Assembly: GCA_038234815.1 (NCBI GenBank)
Contig: JBBQSU010000147.1
Span: 1-8,524, forward strand
Length of the DNA: 8,524 nt
Direction of reading: 5' to 3'
DNA from: JBBQSU01 sp038234815
GTDB taxonomy: Bacteria; Planctomycetota; Phycisphaerae; Tepidisphaerales; Tepidisphaeraceae
Below the pieces are notes generated by a model. The model ran no database searches and had not been told where the DNA came from. It saw nothing but the letters and a program-made list of their open reading frames with translations. The position numbers and the translations under genes were made by a program. This document shows, one piece after another, positions 1-5,951 of this stretch. How positions within the stretch are numbered: the stretch's first letter is position 1; every line of letters starts with the position of its first letter.

Positions 1-84
1 GGCGATCCACGGCGGCGCTCCGGTTGCTCCTCAGCAGAGCCGTATCCTCCGCGTGGATCAGCGAAGCGTATCAGAAACGAGCAA

Positions 85-103
85 GGCCGGGATGTTCCCG
101 GCC
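85..103. terminator. GC-rich perfect hairpin, possible terminator
   Basis: GGCCGGGA and TCCCGGCC form a perfect 8-bp stem around a 3-nt TGT loop. Neither side is followed by a strong T-run; the minus-strand side has only a weak TTGCTCGTTT. It could be a transcription terminator for a gene ending left of position 85, or a stable RNA hairpin with another role. The direction is not decided by the sequence. Confidence 0.35.
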
Positions 104-206
104 CTGAATCAACAACTTGGCCCGACAACCTAATGTTCAAACCGGGGACAGGAATGGGGTCTGGACAACCCCTCGCCGCTTGGACCCCGCGAAAGGCAGT
201 TCTGTA

Positions 207-243
207 GCCCACCGATGCAGAATAGCGTGTGGCAGGAAGATCG
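207..243 (+). repeat. Direct repeat, copy 1
   Basis: This 37-nt stretch matches 390-426 at a constant offset of 183 nt. The first 9 bases (GCCCACCGA) and the last 20 bases (224-243) are identical; the middle differs at several positions. Unlike copy 2, its flanks do not form the long inverted repeat, so it looks like a decayed or partial copy. Confidence 0.6.
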
Positions 244-332
244 CGGGAACCGAATCCCGACCGCAATGGATGACACTGCAATATGGACACAATAAATACC
301 GACCCCTATATGTCCAGATGCCAGTGGTGCCC

Positions 333-358
333 CCTTCGTGTCTTTGTGCCTTCGTGGT
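333..358 (+). repeat. CTTCGTG/CTTTGTG short-period intergenic repeat
   Basis: Three imperfect units follow each other (CCTTCGTGT, CTTTGTGCC, TTCGTGGT), giving a period of 8 to 9 nt. From general knowledge, closely similar strings occur as dispersed intergenic repeats in many environmental bacterial genomes, including planctomycetes. Nothing here shows a function. Confidence 0.45.
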
Positions 359-375
359 TAACCCCGCCTAGTTCG

Positions 376-445
376 GTAGGCTCGGCACTGCCCACCGACG
401 TACGACAGCGTGTGGCAGGAAGATCGTGGGCGGTGCCGACCCTAC
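376..445. repeat. Imperfect 20-bp inverted repeat, hairpin element
   Basis: The left arm 376-395 (GTAGGCTCGGCACTGCCCAC) and right arm 426-445 (GTGGGCGGTGCCGACCCTAC) are reverse complements at 18 of 20 positions, separated by a 30-nt loop. One mismatch in the middle of the stem could still form a G-T pair in RNA. The loop carries the conserved direct-repeat core at 407-426. This is the layout of a REP/MITE-like intergenic element. There is no coding capacity, and no target-site duplication was identified. Confidence 0.6.
390..426 (+). repeat. Direct repeat, copy 2
   Basis: Second copy of the repeat at 207-243, with perfect identity over 407-426. It sits inside the inverted repeat 376-445 and supplies part of its left arm and all of its loop. 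This suggests that the repeated unit was originally a hairpin element. Confidence 0.6.
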
Positions 446-559
446 AGAATTAGCAGGGTCGAGACAGAGCATTCCATACCGATTTTCGCTGTTGCTCGTT
501 AATCCCACAATCGCGCACAGGCCCAGCAAGAACCATGCGCTAACAATGAGTAGTATGGA

Positions 560-715
560 ATGTCCATTTTGTATTCTCGAGGACCGTCCGGGAAAATGTG
601 GGCTGTTATCGACTACCGATGCCCAATATGTTCATCCCATCGTATCCGCAAAACCGCAGAGCAACTGTGTTTCAATTGCTGCGGAAATCGTGGGGATGCG
701 TTACTGCGCAGATAA
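560..715 (+). CDS. Small zinc-ribbon protein (candidate)
   Basis: An unrecognised 51-residue frame, preceded by an in-frame stop at 551-553. It contains a C-P-I-C knuckle (codons at 620-631) and a C-F-N-C-C knuckle (668-682), spaced C-x2-C-x12-C-x2-C, followed by a basic tail (L-L-R-R). This is the geometry of a small zinc ribbon, which may bind nucleic acid or protein; the role is unknown. A second start at 596 would give 39 residues and keep both knuckles. Neither start has a strong Shine-Dalgarno. In the neighbouring frame, an ATG at 546 opens a stretch with another C-P-F-C. One extra base in the A-run at 593-596 would fuse the two into a single 57-residue protein, so this may be a frameshifted gene. 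It converges on the minus-strand gene ending at 750. Confidence 0.4.
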   Translation: MSILYSRGPSGKMWAVIDYRCPICSSHRIRKTAEQLCFNCCGNRGDALLRR

Positions 716-749
716 ATCCAAGCGACCTTTTTTCGACAGGTCAGGGTCT

Positions 750-1232
750 CTACCGAACCGAGTCGGTCTCTAGCAGATAGACAATCGCGCGCTCTTTTGA
801 TCTTGACCACCACATTTTGAACTCATATTTCCCGTTAATTCGACTTCGCACTTCAGTAATGTCCGAAGCATCTATCGTATAGTTCGGATCGCGAAGATCC
901 CAGCTTCGGTCTAGGTACCTAAGAACCCCTTCCCACTCTTCTGAGGTGATTTCGCATATGTCGCCTTTGACTAGCGCCATCCACCGTTCGAACTCGAGGG
1001 CGTTTAAATGCTGAGCTACAAACAGGTTTCTTCCACGATCAGCCGAATAGTAGAAGTAGTCCAAATCGCCTTTGCCGAAACTGCCCAGAACGTCCCGTCC
1101 TAACGGAACATCAACCCATGAAGCGGCTTTACCTCGTATGGATACCGTGGCGGCTTGAACCAGCCAAATAACCCCAACGAGGAGCGGTACTGCAACCAGG
1201 CCTCCAGCGACAAGGATTCGTCGTCTACGCAT
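750..1232 (-). CDS. Membrane-anchored protein of unknown function
   Basis: A 160-residue protein that I do not recognise. It begins with four arginines, then a hydrophobic segment at about residues 6-26, giving a single N-terminal anchor or uncleaved signal; the remaining 130 residues would lie outside the cytoplasm. That domain is mixed, rich in W, Y and D (for example L-D-Y-F-Y-Y near 57-62), and shows no catalytic motif. The frame extends upstream to a TTG at 1337. I chose the ATG at 1232 because the basic-hydrophobic N-terminus starts exactly there and a GGGGAAG lies a few bases upstream. It is divergent from the secreted protein at 1509, so the roughly 276-nt gap between them must hold both promoters. 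Likely lineage-specific. Confidence 0.75.
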   Translation of the reverse strand: MRRRRILVAGGLVAVPLLVGVIWLVQAATVSIRGKAASWVDVPLGRDVLGSFGKGDLDYFYYSADRGRNLFVAQHLNALEFERWMALVKGDICEITSEEWEGVLRYLDRSWDLRDPNYTIDASDITEVRSRINGKYEFKMWWSRSKERAIVYLLETDSVR

Positions 1233-1497
1233 ACTGGGCTTCCCCACGAACGGCGGGCGTGACGAAGTGATTAATTCAGGCTCGCCTCGAACGTTTCGGA
1301 GCTGACATAGCCTGATGAACTGTACCGCCGACCGCAATTATAAAACACTCCAGTGTATCCGTAGTTTGGCCCCCGCGCGATCCTGCATTACGTCTGGACA
1401 AGCGCTCAATGGGTTAAGAAAATAGAACCATTGTCAGCACATGATTGATCAGGTGTTCTGATGGCATCGTGTTCGACAGTAATAGTTACCCCGCCTT

Positions 1498-1502
1498 GGA
1501 GA
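1498..1502 (+). promoter_or_regulatory. Ribosome binding site deciding the 1509 start
   Basis: GGAGA ends six bases before the ATG at 1509. The upstream alternative start near 1461 has no such site and would place about 16 non-hydrophobic residues ahead of a clear signal peptide. Confidence 0.55.
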
Positions 1503-1508
1503 ATCGCG

Positions 1509-1928
1509 ATGAGTATTCGACAGTTGCTGGTGGCATTGCTGATGCCGGTAACGCCCCTTTGGGCCGGGCGATCCCCCGCCACCGCACCGACGACTTCGCC
1601 TTCGGAAGTCACGATGGTCTACACACTCGGGGACGACAACAATGCAAAGCTCGTGCAGAATCCAACCGTCGAGCAGATTAGAGCGGCGGTGGCCTCTCTA
1701 GATGGCGAGAAGGTGCAGGCCGTCTATCTCAATCGGGACGACGCCCATGGCATTCAGGCAAACTGGATGGCCAAGAACGAACTGACCTTTCAATACTTGG
1801 ACGGGGATGCGCGAATGTATCACACGACCGCGAAGCATTCACCCGACGTGGCCGTGAGACTTTTGCAATCGTACATGAGCGGCAAGGATGAATGGTTGAA
1901 GATGGTCAAATGGGAGCCGGAGAAATAG
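1509..1928 (+). CDS. Secreted small protein of unknown function
   Basis: A 139-residue protein. Residues 1-19 form a signal peptide (M-S-I-R then a hydrophobic core ending L-W-A-G), followed by a T/S/P/A-rich linker to about residue 33. The mature domain has the pattern N-P-T-x-E-Q-I-R-A-A-V-A-S-L-D-G at 51-66 and S-Y-M-S-G-K-D-E-W at 121-129, ending in K-W-E-P. That pair of signatures (an N-P-T..I..A...L-D-G helix and a C-terminal Y..G...W....W-E) resembles, from memory, a widespread small domain of unknown or immunity-like function in actinobacteria and planctomycetes. The family link is an inference. Here the domain is exported, which is unusual for an immunity protein. No partner toxin is visible nearby. 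The start is set by GGAGA upstream. Confidence 0.75.
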   Translation: MSIRQLLVALLMPVTPLWAGRSPATAPTTSPSEVTMVYTLGDDNNAKLVQNPTVEQIRAAVASLDGEKVQAVYLNRDDAHGIQANWMAKNELTFQYLDGDARMYHTTAKHSPDVAVRLLQSYMSGKDEWLKMVKWEPEK

Positions 1929-2137
1929 CACGACCGACCGCCATGCGGGATAGCCCCCCGCCGGAGCGGACCGCGGCGGCGGCATACTTTACTCGCGGTC
2001 CAGCGTCGCGCGGGCACCGCCGCAGTCGCGATCATAGTTTCTGTTGTAACTACCATTGCATGGCACCGCCGGTAGCTGCATAACCCGCCGAGACCAAGGA
2101 AAGAGTCTAGGACTCGTTAGTGACGCGTTATGTCGCC

Positions 2138-2142
2138 GAGGA
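2138..2142 (+). promoter_or_regulatory. Ribosome binding site deciding the 2150 start
   Basis: GAGGA lies seven bases upstream of the ATG at 2150. The GTG at 2120 that opens the frame earlier has no comparable site. Confidence 0.6.
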
Positions 2143-2149
2143 TTCTGAA

Positions 2150-2665
2150 ATGGCAACGGTTCGCATGACTCGTTATTGCGGGACGCTCCAGTCCACTGGC
2201 ATCTTCTTCGCTGGCTTGATCGGTGTCGCCCTACTCATTTTTTCCGGCCACACGATTTACCGAAACTGGATCGCGCGACAGTGGCCGCTGACAGAGGGAT
2301 GCATTACCTCAGCGAGAACATTCTTGCAGGACGCGAGTACAGGCAAACCCGGGAACGCGAAAGTGGCGAGAGCAGAGGTTCGTTTTTCATATGCAGTGGA
2401 CGGAAAGCAGTATCAGTCGTCAAATGTCTCTTACCATCGCGGCATCGGAGGTACAAATCAGGTTTATGATCCGAGCTATGCCGTTACTTACCCAGCAGGC
2501 TCGTTGGTAAAAGTGGCCTACAATCCGCTGCAGCCGTCGGAGTCCGTGATTGACACGTCACAAGACCCATACATCAGGTTTTCGGCAGGCGTGATTTTGC
2601 TCCTCATGTTCTTTGGGTACCAGATTTGGCTTCGAAGCGGCTCAGTCGTCGGCCCGGCGACATAA
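2150..2665 (+). CDS. DUF3592-like membrane protein
   Basis: A 171-residue protein with two membrane segments, at about residues 14-34 and 144-161, flanking a soluble domain of roughly 105 residues. The soluble part has the features of the DUF3592 family: W-P-x-T-E-G-x-I-T-S after the first helix (45-54), a strand pair around F-S-Y-A-V-D-G-K-x-Y (79-88), and Y-P-A-G-S-L-V-K-V-A-Y-N-P (114-126) before a Ser/Asp-rich stretch leading into the second helix. The function of this family is unknown; its domain is predicted to be beta-rich and extracytoplasmic. The start is chosen from GAGGA seven bases upstream. The gene is followed 31 nt later, in another frame, by the CGYDLR protein. Confidence 0.8.
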   Translation: MATVRMTRYCGTLQSTGIFFAGLIGVALLIFSGHTIYRNWIARQWPLTEGCITSARTFLQDASTGKPGNAKVARAEVRFSYAVDGKQYQSSNVSYHRGIGGTNQVYDPSYAVTYPAGSLVKVAYNPLQPSESVIDTSQDPYIRFSAGVILLLMFFGYQIWLRSGSVVGPAT

Positions 2666-2696
2666 CCAGCGGTTGCCGCGCAGTGCCAGCCGTGGA

Positions 2697-2894
2697 ATGT
2701 TGGTCCGCATCCCGCTGGCGGCGCCGTGCCTCGCCTTCGCCGGCCTCTGCGCGCTGTGTTACCATCGTTGGAAACAAAGGCAGCGCCCTCTCAACGGGCT
2801 ATGCCTCCAATGCGGTTATGATCTCCGAGCCAGTCCCACGCGATGTCCGGAGTGCAGCACCCTCATAGCGTTGGGCGAGAGGGCCGACTTATGA
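2697..2894 (+). CDS. Short CGYDLR zinc-ribbon membrane protein, possibly truncated
   Basis: A 65-residue protein with one hydrophobic segment (about 5-22), a basic stretch (H-R-W-K-Q-R-Q-R) and a zinc ribbon with C36-x2-C39-x10-C50-x2-C53. The C-G-Y-D-L-R-A-S-P-x-R-C-P-E-C core is a hallmark seen in very many planctomycete proteins, where the helix-plus-ribbon unit normally forms the C-terminus of longer proteins with an extracytoplasmic N-terminal part. Here that part is missing. The same frame continues upstream to 2613 inside the DUF3592 gene, but those residues look like out-of-frame noise. The ATG at 2697 has only a poor ribosome site. It may therefore be a real minimal form or a remnant. 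The motif is certain; expression is not. Confidence 0.6.
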   Translation: MLVRIPLAAPCLAFAGLCALCYHRWKQRQRPLNGLCLQCGYDLRASPTRCPECSTLIALGERADL

Positions 2895-2947
2895 GCAGGA
2901 AATTTAATCGCTAAAGTGCCGATCGCGGCCGAGGTGAGTGAACCGTC

Positions 2948-3349
2948 ATGAATGACCCCCTTCCCGAGCAGACGATTTCGATCCGCGTGCGGTACCCTGA
3001 AGTGGACGGCATGGGCTACCTGCACCACAGCCGGTTTCTGCAATACTTTGAAATGGGGCGCATCGAACTGCTGCGGCAGATGGGCAGCAGCTATGCGACT
3101 CTGGAGGCCCAGGGCTGCCTGTTCGTGGTCGTCAAGGCGGAGATTAAATTCAAAGCGCCAGCGAAATTTGATGACGAATTAAGTCTCACCACCCGGCTGG
3201 TTCGCCAGACGCCCGTGCGCTTCGATCATGCCTATCAGCTTAAACGCGGAACGCAGCTCCTGGCCGAAGGAACGACCACGGTCGCGTGTGTGGATCCGAG
3301 CGGGCAATTGCAGGAAATCCCCGCGGTGCTGCGACGAGACGAGCCGTAA
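2948..3349 (+). CDS. Acyl-CoA thioesterase, YbgC/4HBT hotdog family
   Basis: A 133-residue protein of the usual length for single-hotdog thioesterases, which hydrolyse acyl-CoA or aryl-CoA esters in the cytoplasm. The N-terminal signature is R-Y-x-E-V-D-G-M-G-Y-L-H-H-S-R-F-L-Q-Y-F-E at residues 15-35, with the conserved catalytic Asp at D20 and His at H27. The central helix then runs F-E-M-G-R-I-E-L-L-R. The later strands (I-K-F-K-A-P-A-K-F-D-D-E-L) match the family's substrate-lining region. GAGGTGA about ten bases before the ATG supports the start. The substrate cannot be read from the sequence. The stop lies 5 nt from the stop of recN, so the two genes are convergent with no room for a separate terminator. 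Confidence 0.9.
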   Translation: MNDPLPEQTISIRVRYPEVDGMGYLHHSRFLQYFEMGRIELLRQMGSSYATLEAQGCLFVVVKAEIKFKAPAKFDDELSLTTRLVRQTPVRFDHAYQLKRGTQLLAEGTTTVACVDPSGQLQEIPAVLRRDEP

Positions 3350-3354
3350 ATCGG

Positions 3355-5085
3355 TTATTTTGATCGACCGGGCTTTCCGGCCGTTACGCTTCGAGGGCGT
3401 TTTTCGCCCGCGTGTCCGGTGGCGCTGTCCAGCAATTCGCGGGCCTGCGCGCGGGTGGTTTCGGTGATGCGTTGCCCGCCGATCATCTCGGCCAGTTCTT
3501 CGATCCGCTCGTCGCCGCTCATCACCCGCACGCTGGTGAGGGTTTCTTTTCCGACTACGATTTTTCGCACGGTAAAATGGCGATCGGCATAGCTGGCGAT
3601 TTGGGGCAGATGTGTGATGCACAGCACCTGATGATGCCGGGCCAGTTCGCGCAGCTTGTCGCCAATGACCGATCCGAGCCGCCCGCCGACGTTGGCGTCG
3701 ATTTCGTCGAACACCAGCACGCTGATTCGGTCGGACTGGGCCAGAATGCCCTTGAGCGCGAGCATCACGCGTGACAATTCCCCGCCCGAGGCGATCTTGC
3801 GCAGCGGCTGGGCGAGTTGGCCGGGATTGGTCTGGGCGATGAATTCCACTGCATCCAGCCCGCTGGCTAATGGCTCGGAGGTGGGGGTGATGGTCACGCT
3901 GAAACGCGCCTTTTCCATCCCCAGTTCAGACAACGCCTTTTCGATCCGCCCAGCCAGCGCCTTGCCGGCAGCGGTGCGCTGGCGCGACAGTTGCCCGCCC
4001 AGTCGTTGTATTTCCTCGAAAAGTGGATCAAGGCGTACCTGGATGCTTGTCAGATCGTCGGTCGCGCGCTCCAAGTCGCTGATTTTTTGGCCGATCTCCT
4101 GACGATAATCCAGCGCGATCGCCAGCGGATCGCCGTACTTGTTCAAGATGCGATTGATGACGTTTAAGCGATCGTTAACTTCCGTGAGTTCGGCCGGGTC
4201 CAGGTCCAGGCGGTCAAGATATCGACCCAAGTCAAACGCGGAATCTTCCAGTTGCACGGTGGCGTCACGAACGGTGTCGGCGACGGGTTTAAGATTGAAA
4301 TCCAACTGCGCAAGTTCGGCCAGCACGCCGGTCGTCATTTTCAATCGCTCGAGGATCGACCCGTCGGCCTCGTACAGATTTGCGTGTGCCGCCGCGGCCT
4401 CTTTTTTCAACTTTTCCAGATTGGTCAGCACCGACGCGCGACTTTTAAGCTCTTCATACTCCGCAGGCTGCAATTCCGCAGCGTCGATCTCGCCAGCCTG
4501 AAATCGATACAACTCCAATTGCTGCTGCCGCAACGTGCGGCTGGCGCTCAAATTTTCAATCTGTCGCCGGGCCTCGGTCCATTCTTGGAAAACCGAGTGG
4601 TATTTCCCGCGCAGCTCGCCGGTCTCGGCAAATGCATCAAGCACGTCGATCTGGTTCGCGGGCTTCAATAGATATTGATGATCGTGCTGGCCGTGTACGT
4701 CGATGAGCCGGTCGGCGAGATTTTTCAGCATCCCCAGCGTGATGGGATGGCCGTTGACGCTGACGCTGGTTCGCCCGCTCGCCTGGAGCTTGCGGACCAG
4801 CAGCAGTTCTCCGCCGTCGCTGGTGAGGGGAATGTCCAGCACGGTTTCGATTTCCTCAAGCAATCGCTTGTTCTGAATATCGAAGACCCCGCTCACGCGG
4901 CCCTCGTCGGTGCCGGGGCGCAGCATCTCTGCAGCGCTGCGCAGGCCCAGCAGCAGTTCGATCGCGCCGATCACCAGGCTTTTGCCCGCGCCGGTGGCAC
5001 CGGTAAAGCAGTTCAATCCGGCTTCAAACTCAATCCGTGCGTCGGCAATGACCGCAAGGTTGGTGATGTGCAGTTCTCGCAGCAT
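3355..5085 (-). CDS. recN: DNA repair protein RecN
   Basis: A 576-residue SMC-like ATPase that acts in double-strand-break repair, binding DNA ends and promoting recombination. The N-terminal head has Walker A (G-A-T-G-A-G-K-S, 29-36) and the RecN-typical V-H-G-Q-H-D-H-Q motif (130-137). Residues from about 150 to 340 form the shortened coiled-coil arm. The C-terminal head has the signature S-G-G-E-L-S (433-438), Walker B V-L-V-F-D-E-I-D (456-463, with D460 and E461) and the H-loop T-H-L-P-Q-I-A (H492). All ATPase motifs are intact. The length is normal, with a basic tail of about 25 residues. Walker A has Ala where most RecN proteins have Glu. The start is set by the canonical M-L-R-E-L-H-I-T-N-L opening. 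It lies 88 nt downstream of the tRNA-binding protein on the same strand. Confidence 0.97.
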   Translation of the reverse strand: MLRELHITNLAVIADARIEFEAGLNCFTGATGAGKSLVIGAIELLLGLRSAAEMLRPGTDEGRVSGVFDIQNKRLLEEIETVLDIPLTSDGGELLLVRKLQASGRTSVSVNGHPITLGMLKNLADRLIDVHGQHDHQYLLKPANQIDVLDAFAETGELRGKYHSVFQEWTEARRQIENLSASRTLRQQQLELYRFQAGEIDAAELQPAEYEELKSRASVLTNLEKLKKEAAAAHANLYEADGSILERLKMTTGVLAELAQLDFNLKPVADTVRDATVQLEDSAFDLGRYLDRLDLDPAELTEVNDRLNVINRILNKYGDPLAIALDYRQEIGQKISDLERATDDLTSIQVRLDPLFEEIQRLGGQLSRQRTAAGKALAGRIEKALSELGMEKARFSVTITPTSEPLASGLDAVEFIAQTNPGQLAQPLRKIASGGELSRVMLALKGILAQSDRISVLVFDEIDANVGGRLGSVIGDKLRELARHHQVLCITHLPQIASYADRHFTVRKIVVGKETLTSVRVMSGDERIEELAEMIGGQRITETTRAQARELLDSATGHAGEKRPRSVTAGKPGRSK

Positions 5086-5173
5086 GAGGCCGATCCCATG
5101 AAAGCGTGCTGATTTGCCAATATCCTCGTGCGTCAGGCAATATGCCCGCTGCGCCGGCGTCTCCGTCAGCCGC

Positions 5174-5599
5174 TTAGCTGACTTTCGATCCAGCCCCGAC
5201 GGCTTCGGTCGGACCCATGACGATCACTTTTTGCGTCGCCGGATCGGTCGCGGCCAGGAGCATTCCCTGGCTCACTTCGCCGCGCATGGTCCGCGGGGCG
5301 AGATTGGCCACGACGATGATTTGCCGGCCAATCAGTTGCTCGGGCGCATAGTGCTGGCGCAGGCCGGCGCAAATTTGCCGCTTCTCGCCATTGGCCAGTT
5401 CGATTTGCAGCACCAGCAATTTGTCGGCATTGCCATGCGGCCGGCATTCCAGCACGGTGGCGATGCGCAGATCAATCTTGGCAAAATCATCGAATGTGAT
5501 GGTCGCTGGCACAACCGGTGCCGGCGCTGCCGGCGGCAGGGTTGCAGCCGGTTTCTGCCCGGCGGGGGTCGTGGGGGCTTGCGGGGGAACGTTTTCCAT
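5174..5599 (-). CDS. Stand-alone tRNA-binding protein (MetRS C-terminal domain type)
   Basis: A 141-residue cytoplasmic protein. Residues 5-33 are a Pro/Ala-rich linker; residues 34-141 form an OB-fold tRNA-binding domain. Family signatures are K-I-D-L-R-I-A-T-V (41-49), A-D-K-L-L-V-L (58-64), R-Q-I-C-A-G-L (74-80), V-V-A-N-L-A-P-R-T-M-R-G (96-107) and S-Q-G-M-L-L-A-A (110-117). This pattern is closest to the C-terminal dimerisation/tRNA-binding domain of methionyl-tRNA synthetase, encoded here as a separate protein. It may assist a truncated MetRS in trans; the CsaA-type chaperone family is the alternative. The ATG at 5599 is chosen over a GTG at 5608 because GGAG lies eight bases upstream of it. 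The gene sits between the zinc-ribbon gene and recN, all on the minus strand. Confidence 0.9.
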   Translation of the reverse strand: MENVPPQAPTTPAGQKPAATLPPAAPAPVVPATITFDDFAKIDLRIATVLECRPHGNADKLLVLQIELANGEKRQICAGLRQHYAPEQLIGRQIIVVANLAPRTMRGEVSQGMLLAATDPATQKVIVMGPTEAVGAGSKVS

Positions 5600-5607
5600 A
5601 AAGATCA

Positions 5608-5650
5608 CTCCATAATAATTGTTAATACATTAATCGAAATAATACTACGC
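5608..5650 (-). promoter_or_regulatory. AT-rich leader with ribosome site, possible promoter
   Basis: The 40 bases upstream of the tRNA-binding gene are strikingly AT-rich in a GC-rich neighbourhood (TAGTATTAT, TATTAA and ATTATTATGG on the minus strand). GGAG at 5611-5608 is the ribosome binding site. Several -10-like hexamers are present, but I find no convincing -35 at the right distance, so the promoter call rests on composition only. Confidence 0.3.
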
Positions 5651-5699
5651 AGGACCGCGCTATTTTGGCGGGCGGTTCCAGTCTTGCTTCCATGCCGAT

Positions 5700-5948
5700 C
5701 TATCCGCGCGTCAATGACAAGATCAACATCGCCAGCAGCGCGATCGCGGCCAGCACCAGCACCCATAAGCTCATCCTCTTCGGCCCGGCGTCGTCGGCTT
5801 CGTCGGGGAGATCGATCGCCGATTCCTCGGCGTCGTCAGCCCAGCCGGTTTCTTCGTCTGATCCACAATGCGGGCAGGCCCGCGCGCCTGCGGGGACCAT
5901 TTCTCCACAGTTGGGACAAGGGAAACTTTCACGCTTTCGTTCGGCCAT
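5700..5948 (-). CDS. Tail-anchored zinc-ribbon membrane protein
   Basis: An 82-residue protein of unknown function. The N-terminus carries a zinc ribbon with C11-P-N-C14 and C25-P-H-C28 (C-x2-C-x10-C-x2-C). An acidic linker (about 31-55, rich in D and E) follows, then a single hydrophobic helix at about 60-79 ending in T-R-G. The layout suggests a cytoplasmic ribbon tethered to the membrane by its C-terminus. Its start lies only 3 nt after the stop of the peroxiredoxin gene, so it is very likely cotranscribed and may be translationally coupled, since its own ribosome site is weak. Zinc-ribbon tail-anchored proteins of this size are common and usually unassigned; a redox-related role is suggested only by the neighbour. 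Confidence 0.8.
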   Translation of the reverse strand: MAERKRESFPCPNCGEMVPAGARACPHCGSDEETGWADDAEESAIDLPDEADDAGPKRMSLWVLVLAAIALLAMLILSLTRG

Positions 5949-5951
5949 GGT

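Larger units (their letters stand above)
1..559. other. Gene-poor, repeat-bearing intergenic stretch
   Basis: No reading frame here has a ribosome binding site with a plausible protein. The open frames starting near 117 and 426 translate to low-complexity, motif-free sequence on both strands. What the stretch does hold is a perfect hairpin at 85-103, two copies of a roughly 37-nt direct repeat (207-243 and 390-426), a long imperfect inverted repeat around the second copy (376-445), and a CTTCGTG-type intergenic repeat (333-358). The first about 80 bases could be the end of a neighbouring gene in either direction, but no frame shows a recognisable C-terminus. Confidence 0.6.

Noticed and set aside
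117..371. 84-residue plus-strand open frame
   Set aside because: No ribosome site, no hydrophobic or domain pattern, and it runs straight through both the direct repeat and the CTTCGTG repeat.
470..562. 10-bp inverted repeat CATTCCATAC / GTATGGAATG
   Set aside because: The arms are 73 nt apart with nothing supporting a structure; plausible by chance in this length.
745..772. GGTCTCTA repeated at a 20-nt interval
   Set aside because: Only 8 bp and overlapping the C-terminal codons of the minus-strand gene; consistent with chance.
1337..1342. Perfect TATAAT on the minus strand upstream of the 1232 gene
   Set aside because: At spacings of 16 to 19 nt the upstream hexamers (such as ACTACG and CTACGG) do not resemble TTGACA, so I do not call a promoter. 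It remains a possible -10.
1892..2083. 63-residue plus-strand open frame between the secreted protein and the DUF3592 gene
   Set aside because: It overlaps the end of the 1509 gene out of frame and has no motif; the 221-nt gap holds nothing I can name.
3412..5112. Several long plus-strand open frames opposite recN
   Set aside because: They are antisense shadows in GC-rich coding DNA. RecN on the other strand explains the region with all ATPase motifs, and the shadows show no family motif.
5641..5699. Bulged hairpin (GGACCGC / GCGGTTCC) after the zinc-ribbon gene
   Set aside because: The stem has a bulge and no T-run follows, so a terminator call is not supported.
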